A stretch of 64,000 nucleotides of DNA from Giardia muris (Eukaryota > Fornicata > Diplomonadida > Hexamitidae). Every line of letters starts with the position of its first letter. The stretch's first letter is position 1. Below are positions 53,163 through 63,500 of the stretch, in pieces. Location: the NCBI GenBank assembly GCA_006247105.1, contig CM016928.1, forward strand, positions 124,001 through 188,000, read 5' to 3'. The position numbers and the translations under genes were made by a program. The notes under the pieces are model-generated. The model did no database searches and was not told the origin of the DNA. It saw only the letters and a program-made list of their open reading frames with translations.

Positions 53163-56060
53163 TCAGAGATACTTCTCCATGGCCTCGTCAAGGAGCGCCT
53201 GGTAGACCAGAGTTTGGTCCTCGGTCTCCCCGGCGAACATTTCTGCCGATTGGGTGAACTGAGTCTCATCCAAGCAGACCACTCGAAACCGTCCCTGCCC
53301 CTTTGGTTGTAGGAGGCAATCACGCACGCGGATCTTACGATGCCGAGGAGGAGTCTTCCGGTACATCATGCTTGTCCTCATCAAATCAGCCTCTGACGCG
53401 CTTGCACCGGCACCGGATGCGGTAACTGAAGGAATCGTTGGCACTAAGACCTCTGCCATTCGGGGTGCCTGTAGTATCTCATAGAAGTGGAATAGGTGTT
53501 GGGATTCCGTGCTAAGGGCATAGCCATAGAGAGGGTGGACTGGGCCAAACAGAGCTGTTGAGCCATGGCCATAGAAATATAGCGCTAGTTCGCGGAGAGG
53601 ATGTAGACTCCCATCGGTGGCCTCAAGGGCTATTCGTCCCTCGCGATAAAGACGGCCAAGCTGTTCTCGTAAGCGTTCCTCCTCAGCCTTAAGTATGGCC
53701 GCCGAGGAGGCGGTTGCTCGTGAATAGAGGACCAAGGAGGGGCGCAGTTGAATGATGTCCAGATCGGTCAGATACGTCCCAAATCCGGTTCCAAAGAGCT
53801 GGATCTGCAACCCAGGATCAAGTTCCTCATAAGCGTCCGCCTTTGCACCGTATTGACGAAGGAACCAGCAGGGCAGGTATTCGGCCTCAACCATCCCCTC
53901 TCCATCCTTTCCCAGTTGTTGCTGGGTCACATACGTATCTATGCTGGACCTAGTCGTCACCAGGACACGCCGGTACTTCACGACTTGACGGTCCTCATCC
54001 TCGCGGAAGTAAACGATCGGGTCGAAGATCTTGACTATTATGGCCTGCGTGTGTGGCACTTGAGGGGCTTGTTGGCTGGGCACATTCCAAAGACTCTGCT
54101 CTCGGACGTGCACAAAGGCATCCTCTAGTCGAAGAGATAGGAAGGGCCGCCGAAAACGCCCCAGAGACTCCCCAGGCATGGCCTTTCGCGCGTTAAAGTA
54201 GGTGAGGAAAAGCCCACCCTGTACGTTCGCGTCTGATTCGATGGTCGGCTCGGCCGCGGTCCCATAGCCCTCGGACCCGGCCATCGAGACTATGACCTTC
54301 TCGTGTGGATGGAAACCATACCCCTTCCCCCCAAGGTACCGTTGGAGCTGAGGGCTGACGATACCTCTGACGAGGTAGAACCCATCCGTCAGAAGCAAGG
54401 TCTGCTTCTGGTTCTCGGAGTCCTCGTCGACAGACAGGACGAGATAAACCCCGGTACAGATGCCAGGCTGCATATCCTGCCGAGCAAAGAGGCTCAGGAT
54501 CGGTCGATAGACACTCGTGTACTCGACCGCATACTTGAGCATGCAATGGATGAGGACACTGTAGGGATTAAGGAGGGTTCGATTATCGGGGTCAATGCTT
54601 CCTTGAGAGTCAAGAAGGATCTGCAGCCGCGAAAGTCGAAAGATCGCCAGTTGCATCTGAAAGACGACCCAAGCATAGGGGCATCGGTCCGGACGAAGGC
54701 CGAGATGAATGAGAACGAGATAAAGGCGATTAGGGGTCAAAAGACCGTCATCGTACCGAATAAACTCGGTATGCAGGAGCCGAATGAGGTCCTCATGGCC
54801 AGAGAGTGTGGCGTTGAAGTGGCACGATGGAAGGACAGAAGTATGCGACTCAGCACAAACGAGTAGTTCCCATGGGTCATGAGTGTAGGGTAGTATCACA
54901 AATCCCGAATACCGACTCTCACCCACCTCTTCTTCACCCTCTGCCTCGTTTGCCTGCAGAAGGGTCCCATCAACACTGTATAACGAGTCTTGTCGGCCTC
55001 CCCCTTCAAGAGTAACTTCGGGACTCGTCTCAAGAAAGGCCACAGATTTGCAGAGCTTGAATGACTGCGACAATAAGTATGTCAGGTACGCCTGCCGCTG
55101 CCGAGCATATTCTCTAGCACTTCGTTCAAGCGTGGCTCCTCCACGGGCTCCAAGTCCGACCGCGGGCGGTGGGGGATCTGGATATGCGACGGTGCCATAT
55201 AGATAGGAAAGCCTCGGAATGAGCTCTTGCAGCTCCGCAGCGTCCGCGCTCGAGACGGGATAGAACTTGCAGAAGCTTGGCTGTCCGAGCTCGGTGTGGC
55301 GCGCGATCGCCCGTTGTTTCCCGACGGGGGGCTCAAGATAGGGGTTATAAGTGCCCTGCGACGCCGCAAGAAACCGTGGAAAACAAAGCTCGGGGTGCGT
55401 TTCCCCCCTTGCGGTTATATAGAGTTCCCCAAGGACGCCGGGGGACAGAATCGGTGGCGGTAGTCCACGAACGGCTTCGATCGATTCAAGCCGTCGCGTA
55501 GCCTCGTCCCAGAAGGCGTGCAACTGGAACGCATATGCAGAAAGTGACTGGAGCAGTGGGCCCCGCGGTCGCACACGGGCAAGAAGAAGCGCTACTTTCC
55601 GCGGGTCTGCAGGCTCTTTGGCTATCGTTTCAAGGAGTCGTGCCTCAAGCAAGGCCGTGGACGAAAGTCCATCTCCTCGGGCTGTCATTCGTTGAGGAGT
55701 CTGGGAGCTCCGCGTAGGCGTGCATGAGAGGCTTCCCCCGGCCTCTCCGGCACCCTTTCCGGCCGGCTGGATTGTCGTCATTGCCGTCTCCGGACCTTGC
55801 TCGACAATGCGGGTCCAGACCTTTCCTAGCAGCCGTAATAGGGTGTGGGAGGCTACCTCGGGCACCGCCTCGCGCCGTATGTTGGGGGGACGGCTATTGC
55901 TTGCACCGACACGGACGTTTCGGTGTGATGCCAAAGTCGCCTTTCGTCGAGGCTCCTGAGGTTTGATCACCCCCGTCGGTGCCAGAATGGCGGCGGCGGA
56001 TTGAAACAACCCTGAAGTCTCGTTCGACTGCTTCTCGAGGTCAGCAGCCGATTGAAACAT
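53163..56060 (-). CDS. BRCA2-type recombination mediator
   Basis: A 965-residue protein. Residues about 455-700 follow the BRCA2 DNA-binding domain. A helical domain has WVVFQMQLAIF (about 463) and SVLIHCMLKYAVEY (about 500, matching VLxQLKYRYxxE). OB1 has TGVYLVLSV and LLLTDGFYLVRG (about 535-575), then FLTYFNARKAMPGESLGRF (matching the NSTRPARWxxKLG block) and VVKIFDPIVYF (about 675). The remaining 260 residues would hold further OB folds. The extreme N-terminus has two FQSA motifs (F2 and F19), the FxxA core by which BRC repeats bind RAD51/DMC1. Giardia is reported to keep DMC1 paralogues but no RAD51, so DMC1 loading is the likely role. No full BRC repeat or tower domain is obvious. The start is only 9 bp from the divergent neighbour's. 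Confidence 0.72.
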   Translation of the reverse strand: MFQSAADLEKQSNETSGLFQSAAAILAPTGVIKPQEPRRKATLASHRNVRVGASNSRPPNIRREAVPEVASHTLLRLLGKVWTRIVEQGPETAMTTIQPAGKGAGEAGGSLSCTPTRSSQTPQRMTARGDGLSSTALLEARLLETIAKEPADPRKVALLLARVRPRGPLLQSLSAYAFQLHAFWDEATRRLESIEAVRGLPPPILSPGVLGELYITARGETHPELCFPRFLAASQGTYNPYLEPPVGKQRAIARHTELGQPSFCKFYPVSSADAAELQELIPRLSYLYGTVAYPDPPPPAVGLGARGGATLERSAREYARQRQAYLTYLLSQSFKLCKSVAFLETSPEVTLEGGGRQDSLYSVDGTLLQANEAEGEEEVGESRYSGFVILPYTHDPWELLVCAESHTSVLPSCHFNATLSGHEDLIRLLHTEFIRYDDGLLTPNRLYLVLIHLGLRPDRCPYAWVVFQMQLAIFRLSRLQILLDSQGSIDPDNRTLLNPYSVLIHCMLKYAVEYTSVYRPILSLFARQDMQPGICTGVYLVLSVDEDSENQKQTLLLTDGFYLVRGIVSPQLQRYLGGKGYGFHPHEKVIVSMAGSEGYGTAAEPTIESDANVQGGLFLTYFNARKAMPGESLGRFRRPFLSLRLEDAFVHVREQSLWNVPSQQAPQVPHTQAIIVKIFDPIVYFREDEDRQVVKYRRVLVTTRSSIDTYVTQQQLGKDGEGMVEAEYLPCWFLRQYGAKADAYEELDPGLQIQLFGTGFGTYLTDLDIIQLRPSLVLYSRATASSAAILKAEEERLREQLGRLYREGRIALEATDGSLHPLRELALYFYGHGSTALFGPVHPLYGYALSTESQHLFHFYEILQAPRMAEVLVPTIPSVTASGAGASASEADLMRTSMMYRKTPPRHRKIRVRDCLLQPKGQGRFRVVCLDETQFTQSAEMFAGETEDQTLVYQALLDEAMEKYL

Positions 56061-56069
56061 TAAAGCGGG
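56061..56069. promoter_or_regulatory. 9-bp divergent spacer (BRCA2-like / 553-residue gene)
   Basis: Only taaagcggg separates the two outward-facing start codons. It is shorter than a normal core promoter footprint, so promoter elements must overlap coding sequence, or one start lies further inside its gene. Confidence 0.4.
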
Positions 56070-57731
56070 ATGTGCTCGGGCCTGGGCCTGAGCTCTGCCC
56101 CAAGCTTCAAGCTGGAGGAGTTCCTATCCTATCTAACCCCTGGTCCGAGCCGAACGACACCAGGGCCAAAGCCACCCTCGTTACCAACCCAGATTATCGA
56201 CGCGGATTCCTGGAATCGGTTACGGACAAGCTTTCTCGAGTCCTGTTCGACCCACCTTCTTCTTGCAACAGACCCGAAGTCATACCCGTTGGAGACGTCC
56301 TCGGTCGTTCTCTTCACCTACTCAGCCACTCTGACTGAGAATGTCATCTATGCCTCTGCCCTCCACGTCGCAGGACGACTGGGGGTTCCTGCCGTATGCT
56401 GCTACCTCGGGTCGCGTGTCCCCGTTCGTGGTCTTGCGAGCTTCCTCGACACCAATTACCGGATGTGTCTTATTCCGCTCGATATCGACGCCTACGGGGG
56501 CCGGCTCAAGGACGTTGTCCTTCACATCCTCTGGTATTTGTCAGCACGGGTCGCCCTCGTCGAACTCCCGCCGGAGATCCGTAGCGCCGAGACCAAGGCT
56601 GGCGCGGGGTTAACGGACTTCCAGGAACTCGTGCTTTCTCTTCAACAGTTCCTCCCGACGACCGCTCTTCTGACGGTTCTCCCCTTCCCCGTCCGCGTCC
56701 AAGGGGCAACACCCGACATAGCTGTCTATCTCACGGGGAATCTTCCCTACGCCACACGGTCATTCCATACCTTACGGCCTCCGCAACCCATCGACCCACG
56801 ACTACGGACGGCTATTGGAGCGCTTGCGGCCTTCCCAGCCGTCTTCCCCTTCTTCCGCAAGCATCGGCGTTTAATTGCCTCGTACATCATCCCCGAGGGC
56901 CGAAACACACTCTCTCTGACGGGTAGCTCGGTTGCGCATCGCAGCCTCGAGACCTTTCTGACAGACGTGGTCGCGGAGGCTCTTGCCCTTGCACGGTACC
57001 CTCAACGCTGTTCCGTACCACCTCTTGTACCCTCGTCGCGATATGGATATGAATCACTTATCCAGGAAACCATCACTCTCCTCTCGGCTGGTCCTATGGC
57101 CCTTGATAAGGAAAAGCTCTTCGCTATGGGCCCACGGGCAGTTCAACGGCCACTTCAATGCGTCCTGGTGGCTACCCTCCTTGGAATCGTCTCTCTTGAC
57201 GCGTTCCTCATGATCGCGGGAATACCTGTTGCCAAGGGTCTTGCAGATGGGTTTCTCGAGGTGTATGGGACCTGGCTACGTGGCTCTACAGATTCGGGGC
57301 CTGTTCTTGTCAAAGAGATTCCAGACTTGCTCTATGATGCCTGTTTCGAGGCGCAGCCAGTGACATTCTATCAACAGATTTCACGCATCGATACGAGGAG
57401 GATGCCGTTCGTTTATCCCCATAATGCTCATGCCGTCCTGGACGAAACGGCGGTTGCCGCACTTCAGCTTTCCCTCCTCCTGTCCTTCGGGACTCCCGCC
57501 TCTTTAAAGCGCTTCCTCACTCATCTTTTCCTCACGAGCTTTCGTTACAAGCTTCCGGGCCTGACCGCGCCGATGCCGATCCTTGGGAGGCAATATCTTT
57601 CCTATATCTCAGTCATCCGGATCCTCCTACCCGTCCTTGGCAAGAATTACCGGAAACCCTATTATTTCTTCGCCCTCAACGTCGCCAAGGAGTTGATTGA
57701 GGCCTCCACGGCCGGCGTCGCCCGAACATAG
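56070..57731 (+). CDS. Hypothetical protein, 553 residues
   Basis: No family recognised. The N-terminal 45 residues are Pro/Thr-rich. The rest looks globular and alternates predicted strands and helices (for example SSVVLFTYSATLTENVIYAS, LTVLPFPVRVQG), with a mainly helical C-terminal 200 residues. It has no signal peptide and no convincing membrane helix. It shares its 9-bp upstream spacer with the BRCA2-like gene, so the two may be co-expressed, but that does not show a shared pathway. The next in-frame Met is more than 120 residues on, so ATG 56070 is the only sensible start. The stop is 8 bp from the end of the convergent gene. Confidence 0.6.
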   Translation: MCSGLGLSSAPSFKLEEFLSYLTPGPSRTTPGPKPPSLPTQIIDADSWNRLRTSFLESCSTHLLLATDPKSYPLETSSVVLFTYSATLTENVIYASALHVAGRLGVPAVCCYLGSRVPVRGLASFLDTNYRMCLIPLDIDAYGGRLKDVVLHILWYLSARVALVELPPEIRSAETKAGAGLTDFQELVLSLQQFLPTTALLTVLPFPVRVQGATPDIAVYLTGNLPYATRSFHTLRPPQPIDPRLRTAIGALAAFPAVFPFFRKHRRLIASYIIPEGRNTLSLTGSSVAHRSLETFLTDVVAEALALARYPQRCSVPPLVPSSRYGYESLIQETITLLSAGPMALDKEKLFAMGPRAVQRPLQCVLVATLLGIVSLDAFLMIAGIPVAKGLADGFLEVYGTWLRGSTDSGPVLVKEIPDLLYDACFEAQPVTFYQQISRIDTRRMPFVYPHNAHAVLDETAVAALQLSLLLSFGTPASLKRFLTHLFLTSFRYKLPGLTAPMPILGRQYLSYISVIRILLPVLGKNYRKPYYFFALNVAKELIEASTAGVART

Positions 57732-57739
57732 GCGAGGAC

Positions 57740-60403
57740 CTAGAGGTCCAGAAAGATGCAATTCAACGCCTCCTCGAGGTGCTCGAAGCAGGAGTAGTCG
57801 AAGGCGTCGAGCGTCGTGATCTGCATATTACGGCAACGCTGAAGGCAGGTGATCAAGGTCTGGATGTCGGCCCTGAAACTTGCCGTATAACGATCCACGA
57901 AATTGAAGACGGTGCTCAGAGTCTCTGTGAACTCGAGAGAGTCGATCTGCTTCGAATTCTGGAGCTCTCCGGCGACGTGCCAAAGGCCATCGACAGCCGT
58001 TCCTAGACGCTCGATTGCTCCATGGAAGCGTGGGAACACCTCCTGCATCGTATTTGTAAAGAGGTGCTGGGGGTTGAAGACGTCGTGAAGCATGACAGGC
58101 TCGTCTCGCGGATCCTGTGGAGCAGGTGCGGGGCGTTCTGGCGTTGGAAGGTGATGGTACTCGCGTGCGATCAGAAGCTTGTAGCATAGCGTACGCACCG
58201 CGATGTCATGCCAGTAGATCAGTTCCTTGATCGACTTCGCACGCTCGGAGTGGGCAAGGAGCTCCCGGTATGCTGGATCGATGCAGTCATGACAGACGTA
58301 GTTCAAAATGGCCGCCAGTGCGTTCTTCGTACGATGTCTGAGAACGTGAAGCTTGAGCAGCGCTCTCCGATACCCTTTGGAGACCTGCCGCGAGTACGAT
58401 CCCCAATTGATTCGGATCTTCCCGTTAATCCCTGCTCTCTGCATTAGCTCCTGTCGAACGACGCGGTCATAGCTCGTCAATAGAGCGGTCACCTTATCCA
58501 ACTTCCCGTCGGCCGTACGTAGCTGCCATTGCAGCCGAAAGATGAACTCGTACACCTCAATTTGTCCAGGGGTGATAATTGCGGAGAGTGGAGAGTCGAT
58601 TCGGTATGTCAACACGAATGCTCTACCCTCTGCGACGACGCGAACGCCGACACATGCCAGAACATAGCCGGGCATATGCGCAACGTTGCACGCCGCGATC
58701 GCCCCATCGACAAGCTCCATCATACTCAAGTGATGGAACCGGTCTGCGGGGCTTCTGGTATCCATCATCCCAAGAAGCGCGGGGATGAAATCCCCCTGCT
58801 TCCCTAAAATGATGTGCAGGAGACCTGAGTAATGATCGAGAAGGTTTGCTTTCCGCTTCAAGGCATCGACGAGTGCCGTACTCGTTAGGTCATTAACCGC
58901 ATGTAGAAGGCGTAGGATTGGGTCTCCGACGTTGATCGCTCGTGTCCCAAGGATATGCATGAAGTCTGCATCCCATAGGGCTTTGACCAAGGGTTCCGGG
59001 ACGCACCAATCCCGCATCCGACAACTCTCACGAAGGAAAGCTGAGGCACGCCCGATCCAGAAGCATAAGCGTAGGACACTGGGATCGAGTAAAGGGGCTG
59101 TTTGGTTGGCATGCCGTGCACTTATGTGATAACCGTTATACCAGAGGCTATTAATGCGGACGGAATGACTAGCAAGTCTTTCATCGGCGGGGAAAAGAAG
59201 GATGTCATCAGAACGTTCCGTTGTCCGCACGAAGACAAACTCCCTCGCCACCTCATCGAGGACACCCGTTATGATCCACGTCTTGAGATAGCCAAAGAAG
59301 GGAACGGCAGCCTTTGCTAGGAGGGCGCGGCCGATTGAGGCGATCTTCGGATCCCCATGCCCGCTGAAAAGGTACAAGCGGTTGAGGATCTGTAAGGCGT
59401 GCAGGCCAGGACGGCGGTCCGATGAAGAATAAAGACAGCTATCGGAGATCATCGTAAGAACCGAGATATCTTCCCGTATGGTATTTGAGACCGCCGCCAG
59501 GTCTGGGAGTCGGATATCCTCCAGTTGTACACGTCCATCAATCTGACTGACCAAAAGCTTATATTCGGTAAGGGCTGCACTGACACCTTCGGCAAGAGCG
59601 TTACGAGTCTTTCCCATATGGCTTCGGCCACTGGCTCGGAGCAGCTCCGTACAACGTAAAAAGAAGAACCCACAGCTAGCAATTCGCTCGCAATAGTTAG
59701 AGAGGACTGGGGCGACGAGTTTCCGTGTCACCCCCGGTCGCATCTGAAAGTGTAAGAGCTGTGAACGCTCGTCACGTCGAAGCTCAAAGAAGCTTCCGGA
59801 GATCCCTTGCATGGCATAGAGAAGATCACGGACTAAGAGGTGCTCCGGGATCAAATCTTTATTGAGTTCGCGAAGCTCTGCCGCCGCATCAGCCTTCACG
59901 GCTTCAGCTCGTTGCCCATAGTCTGGGCATTGAGGATCATCCCGCTCATCATCCTCGGACCCACTAGAACCGAAAAGGATGGCACGTAGATGTCGCTTCT
60001 TATTATGACGATTCTTCTTAGAAGGAGGTGAGGGTTCTTGTCGCTGTGACTGGGCTTGATCCTGTACCTGTGCGGACTCCACCTCTAACGATGCCCCAGG
60101 CGCACTTAGTGCGGCGATATAACAGTGCTGCTTCATCCCTGAGAGCGCTCTGAGAACGTAGAGGATGGCCCCTAATCGTTTCACACCCCCAGCCTCGTGG
60201 AGCTCTTGTATTATTGTCTGGGCGCGACGCCTCTCAAGGCCTTGCAAGTCGAGAAGAAGGGCGACGTCGGTGCTGAACGTATCTAGTGGCGGGGAGGGGT
60301 AGTTCCCCGTCAGGATTGAGAGTACGAGGCGCTGCTCCATGAGAGAGGCGGGCCGTCCAGTGAGGGCTTGGACAAGTGAGAGTGCGGCTGCGGACACATC
60401 CAT
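57740..60403 (-). CDS. Gamma-tubulin complex component (GCP2/GCP3 family)
   Basis: An 887-residue protein carrying the GCP family signatures. LLYAMQGISGSFFEL (about 191-203) marks the start of Grip1. HGDPKIASIGRALLAK followed by WIITGVLDEVAREFVF matches the conserved HGDP and W-I-x-x-G-x-L-x-D-x-x-x-EFFV block. HIILGKQGDFIPALL matches the Grip2 QGDF region. GCPs form the gamma-tubulin small complex that nucleates microtubules at basal bodies. The lysine/serine-rich acidic linker at about 135-165 is a low-complexity insert. GCP3 seems slightly more likely than GCP2, but I cannot separate them by eye. The start is ATG 60403, preceded by aaccagaaa; a TTG upstream is rejected. Confidence 0.88.
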   Translation of the reverse strand: MDVSAAALSLVQALTGRPASLMEQRLVLSILTGNYPSPPLDTFSTDVALLLDLQGLERRRAQTIIQELHEAGGVKRLGAILYVLRALSGMKQHCYIAALSAPGASLEVESAQVQDQAQSQRQEPSPPSKKNRHNKKRHLRAILFGSSGSEDDERDDPQCPDYGQRAEAVKADAAAELRELNKDLIPEHLLVRDLLYAMQGISGSFFELRRDERSQLLHFQMRPGVTRKLVAPVLSNYCERIASCGFFFLRCTELLRASGRSHMGKTRNALAEGVSAALTEYKLLVSQIDGRVQLEDIRLPDLAAVSNTIREDISVLTMISDSCLYSSSDRRPGLHALQILNRLYLFSGHGDPKIASIGRALLAKAAVPFFGYLKTWIITGVLDEVAREFVFVRTTERSDDILLFPADERLASHSVRINSLWYNGYHISARHANQTAPLLDPSVLRLCFWIGRASAFLRESCRMRDWCVPEPLVKALWDADFMHILGTRAINVGDPILRLLHAVNDLTSTALVDALKRKANLLDHYSGLLHIILGKQGDFIPALLGMMDTRSPADRFHHLSMMELVDGAIAACNVAHMPGYVLACVGVRVVAEGRAFVLTYRIDSPLSAIITPGQIEVYEFIFRLQWQLRTADGKLDKVTALLTSYDRVVRQELMQRAGINGKIRINWGSYSRQVSKGYRRALLKLHVLRHRTKNALAAILNYVCHDCIDPAYRELLAHSERAKSIKELIYWHDIAVRTLCYKLLIAREYHHLPTPERPAPAPQDPRDEPVMLHDVFNPQHLFTNTMQEVFPRFHGAIERLGTAVDGLWHVAGELQNSKQIDSLEFTETLSTVFNFVDRYTASFRADIQTLITCLQRCRNMQITTLDAFDYSCFEHLEEALNCIFLDL

Positions 60404-60512
60404 TTTCTGGTTTCCATCGAGATCAGAGATCAAGTGATCCTCATCCCAACCGGAATAGCCTCCTATGGAGATGGTTATCTGTCCTCTTCATGTAATCGAG
60501 CTCTCCTATTGA

Positions 60513-63500
60513 ATGAAGAGTGTAACGAAAATGGATGTGGAACACATCAATCTCGCCTTAGCCCTTCAACAACGACCCGCACATCTCCGATGCGTCTGCA
60601 TTTGCGCCCACATTGACCATGGGAAGACGACCATAATGGACTCTCTTCTCGCCTCGAACCAACTGATTTCGTCCGAGAACAGTGGGACGCTCCGGCATAT
60701 GGACTTTTTGGCATCGGAACAAGAGCGGAATATCACGATGAAGGCCGCAGCGGTCTCGCTCCTCCATATCACTCGGGACCCATGTATCTCTACACACTTC
60801 GATAATGCTCCTCAAGTCCCACTCCTCCTGACTGTTATCGACACGCCCGGGCATTGTGACTTCGCAACAGAGGTTATGGCCGCCGCAGTGGTCTGTGATG
60901 GCGCCATCCTAGTCGTCGACCTGGTTGAGGGTGTGTCCTCACAGACAGTAACCGTCATTAAGGCAATTCTACGTCTCAGACTGCAATCGGTCCTGGTCCT
61001 GAACAAGCTTGACCGGCTTCATGGGGAGTTGCGCCTTACCCCCTTTGAAGCCTTTCTTCACATCACTCGAGTCCTTCAGGACGTGAACGAAACTTATCGA
61101 ACAGTATTGAGCGAGCTCTTGGAGACAGGTCAATTGGTTCGAGGGCCACAGGATGAGGCCCTAGACGCAGAACAATATAGTCCTCTTCATGACAACGTTA
61201 TCTTTTCCGCGGCCCTTCACAACTGGGGTTTCACACTCCGTGACTTTGCAGTCCATTTGGGACGACAATTCCCCTTTATCGACGAGCTCGATATGGACGC
61301 CGTACTGTACGCCCTTTGGGATTCCTCAACGTCTGTCGACCTAGTGAAACAGCGGTTTGTCACGATGGATGCGATGGGGGCCCCGGCGTTTGCAACCCTT
61401 GTCCTCGAAAGTCTTTGGGCCGTCCTTGGCTGTGCCGCCCTTCCTCCCGACAAAGCCCTACGAAAGGTACGCAGAATGTATCGGAAATGTTTGAACAAAG
61501 ACCTGACCGAAGAACGGCCAGGGGTCCAAACACCGGAAGGTGCGATCCGTATCTTTCTTGCAGATTGGCTTCCTCTTAGTAACAGCATCTTCACAGCCAT
61601 CATCCTCTCCGTCTCCCCGCCGTCATCTACGCAGAATGCCATCTGTGTGAGTGCTCAGGGCGCCGGATCTCTTCTTGGTTCAAATCCAACGATGCTCATC
61701 TGTGGGAAGATCTTGAATTCGGCCGAGTTCACGGTGATACACCTTAATGGCACTCATTCTAAGCGTTTAGATGAGTCACAGGGTGGTCACTTTGTGCTCT
61801 GTCGTGTCTTATCAGGAGTTCCGAAAGTAGGCCAGAGATTTACTACACTCCGGTCCGAAGGCGCGGTTGTGCAAGCGCAAGAGACCAGCATTGGTGGATT
61901 TTTCTGTCCCATGGGCCAGAATATCATCGCATATCCATCCGATGCGGCCCCGACACCTGGGAGTATTTGTGTCGTGCAATTCGATTCTCTGATCTCCTTC
62001 TGCTCAATACTCATCGATACTACTACACTCGAGGCGGCCAAAGTCGAGAAGCCCATCTCGAAGAACATGGAGCATTGGAAGGCCCTTTCTAGATCCATGG
62101 ACGCTCACCGCTTGATGAACATCCCAGTACCTCTCATCACAACAGCTGTCATCCCGGGAGGGATTGAGATGTATCCTCGAGTCATGAGTGCCTTGACGGA
62201 ACTCTGCACCATAGACACGGGGACACGCTACCACGTCAACCCCGATGGAGATCTTATTCTGGCGACTTCTGGGGACGTCCACTTATCACGTTGTTGCGAG
62301 CAGTTGGATGCTATTCTCGAGCGGCTCTATCCGGGGTCGGATACGTCATACGTTGTCACAGACGTGGCATTACATGTTCGTGAGCATGTCATCCCAGGCA
62401 CGTGCATCCAGGCTACGGATTATCTTACCCGGCCTGATAACCTTGAAGCTCTCATCACCGAATACCTTGCTAGCCTTGCCAACCGCGATGCCGACGCCAT
62501 CGTAGCCCTTAGCACTGACTCCGAAGCCTGGTCATTCGAGGAAGAATCAAATGATGAGACCGAGGAGGAAGAGAAGAAGGAGGAGCATCTGGATACTAAG
62601 ATATCCCAGACCTGTGTACTGGATGCTTCCAAGACGTGTACTTCCAATGGACCAGATCCCCCTGATATTAGCCCTGATATCCCAGCAGAATTGACACATC
62701 TCTTCGAGCAACTCGACAAGGAACTTGCTCGAAACTCCTCTCAGAGTAGTGACCAGGGCTTACTCCAGAGCGTACATGCATATTCTTCGCAGATTCCGCC
62801 TTTCCCTAACGACCCTGCCTTAGAGTACTACTTCCATGTCTGTGGGTCAAAGATCTATGCAACGTTTTGCGGGTCAGCAGAAGGTGTTCTCTTTGGACAT
62901 CCAGCTGGGCTTGAACTGCTCTTTTTACGCGTCCAGGGTGGAGTGGTTCACCTAGATGTGCATGAGATCGGACTCATATGTACATCAAACCGTGCCTTGA
63001 CAGAACTTCCCGAGGATCGGCGTATAGATCTTCGTCTCGTTATGAGGGATGAAGATGTTCCTGAGTATCCATCCTCTCTGTACCTTACGGCAGACTCCAT
63101 CGATGATGAGGCGTTCGGTCATGTCATATCGACAGTCTTCCAAAAGCTTCTTCGTATTGGCCCGTTATGCGAGGAGCCCTTGATCGATGCTGCTATTATT
63201 GCTAAGCATGTGATCAGCCAACAGGTGGTGATGACTCCTCTTGAATTCGAGACATTTCGTGAGACCGAGCTTGTCATGCGTTCGAGCTTGCTTCCAGGCT
63301 TCCCCATTACGCACCCTGCGACGTCCTACGTCTCGAATCTGCTACTATTCACTCGCCTCGCACACCTTGCGGCCTTAGGCTCCAACATCCGCATCGCAGA
63401 GCCATATCTTCAGGCCATCATCCGTGCACCTCAAGGACGACCCCTTCAAGGCACATTGACCCGTCTGAGGTGCGTCAACCTTGAGGTCATGCATAGTGCA

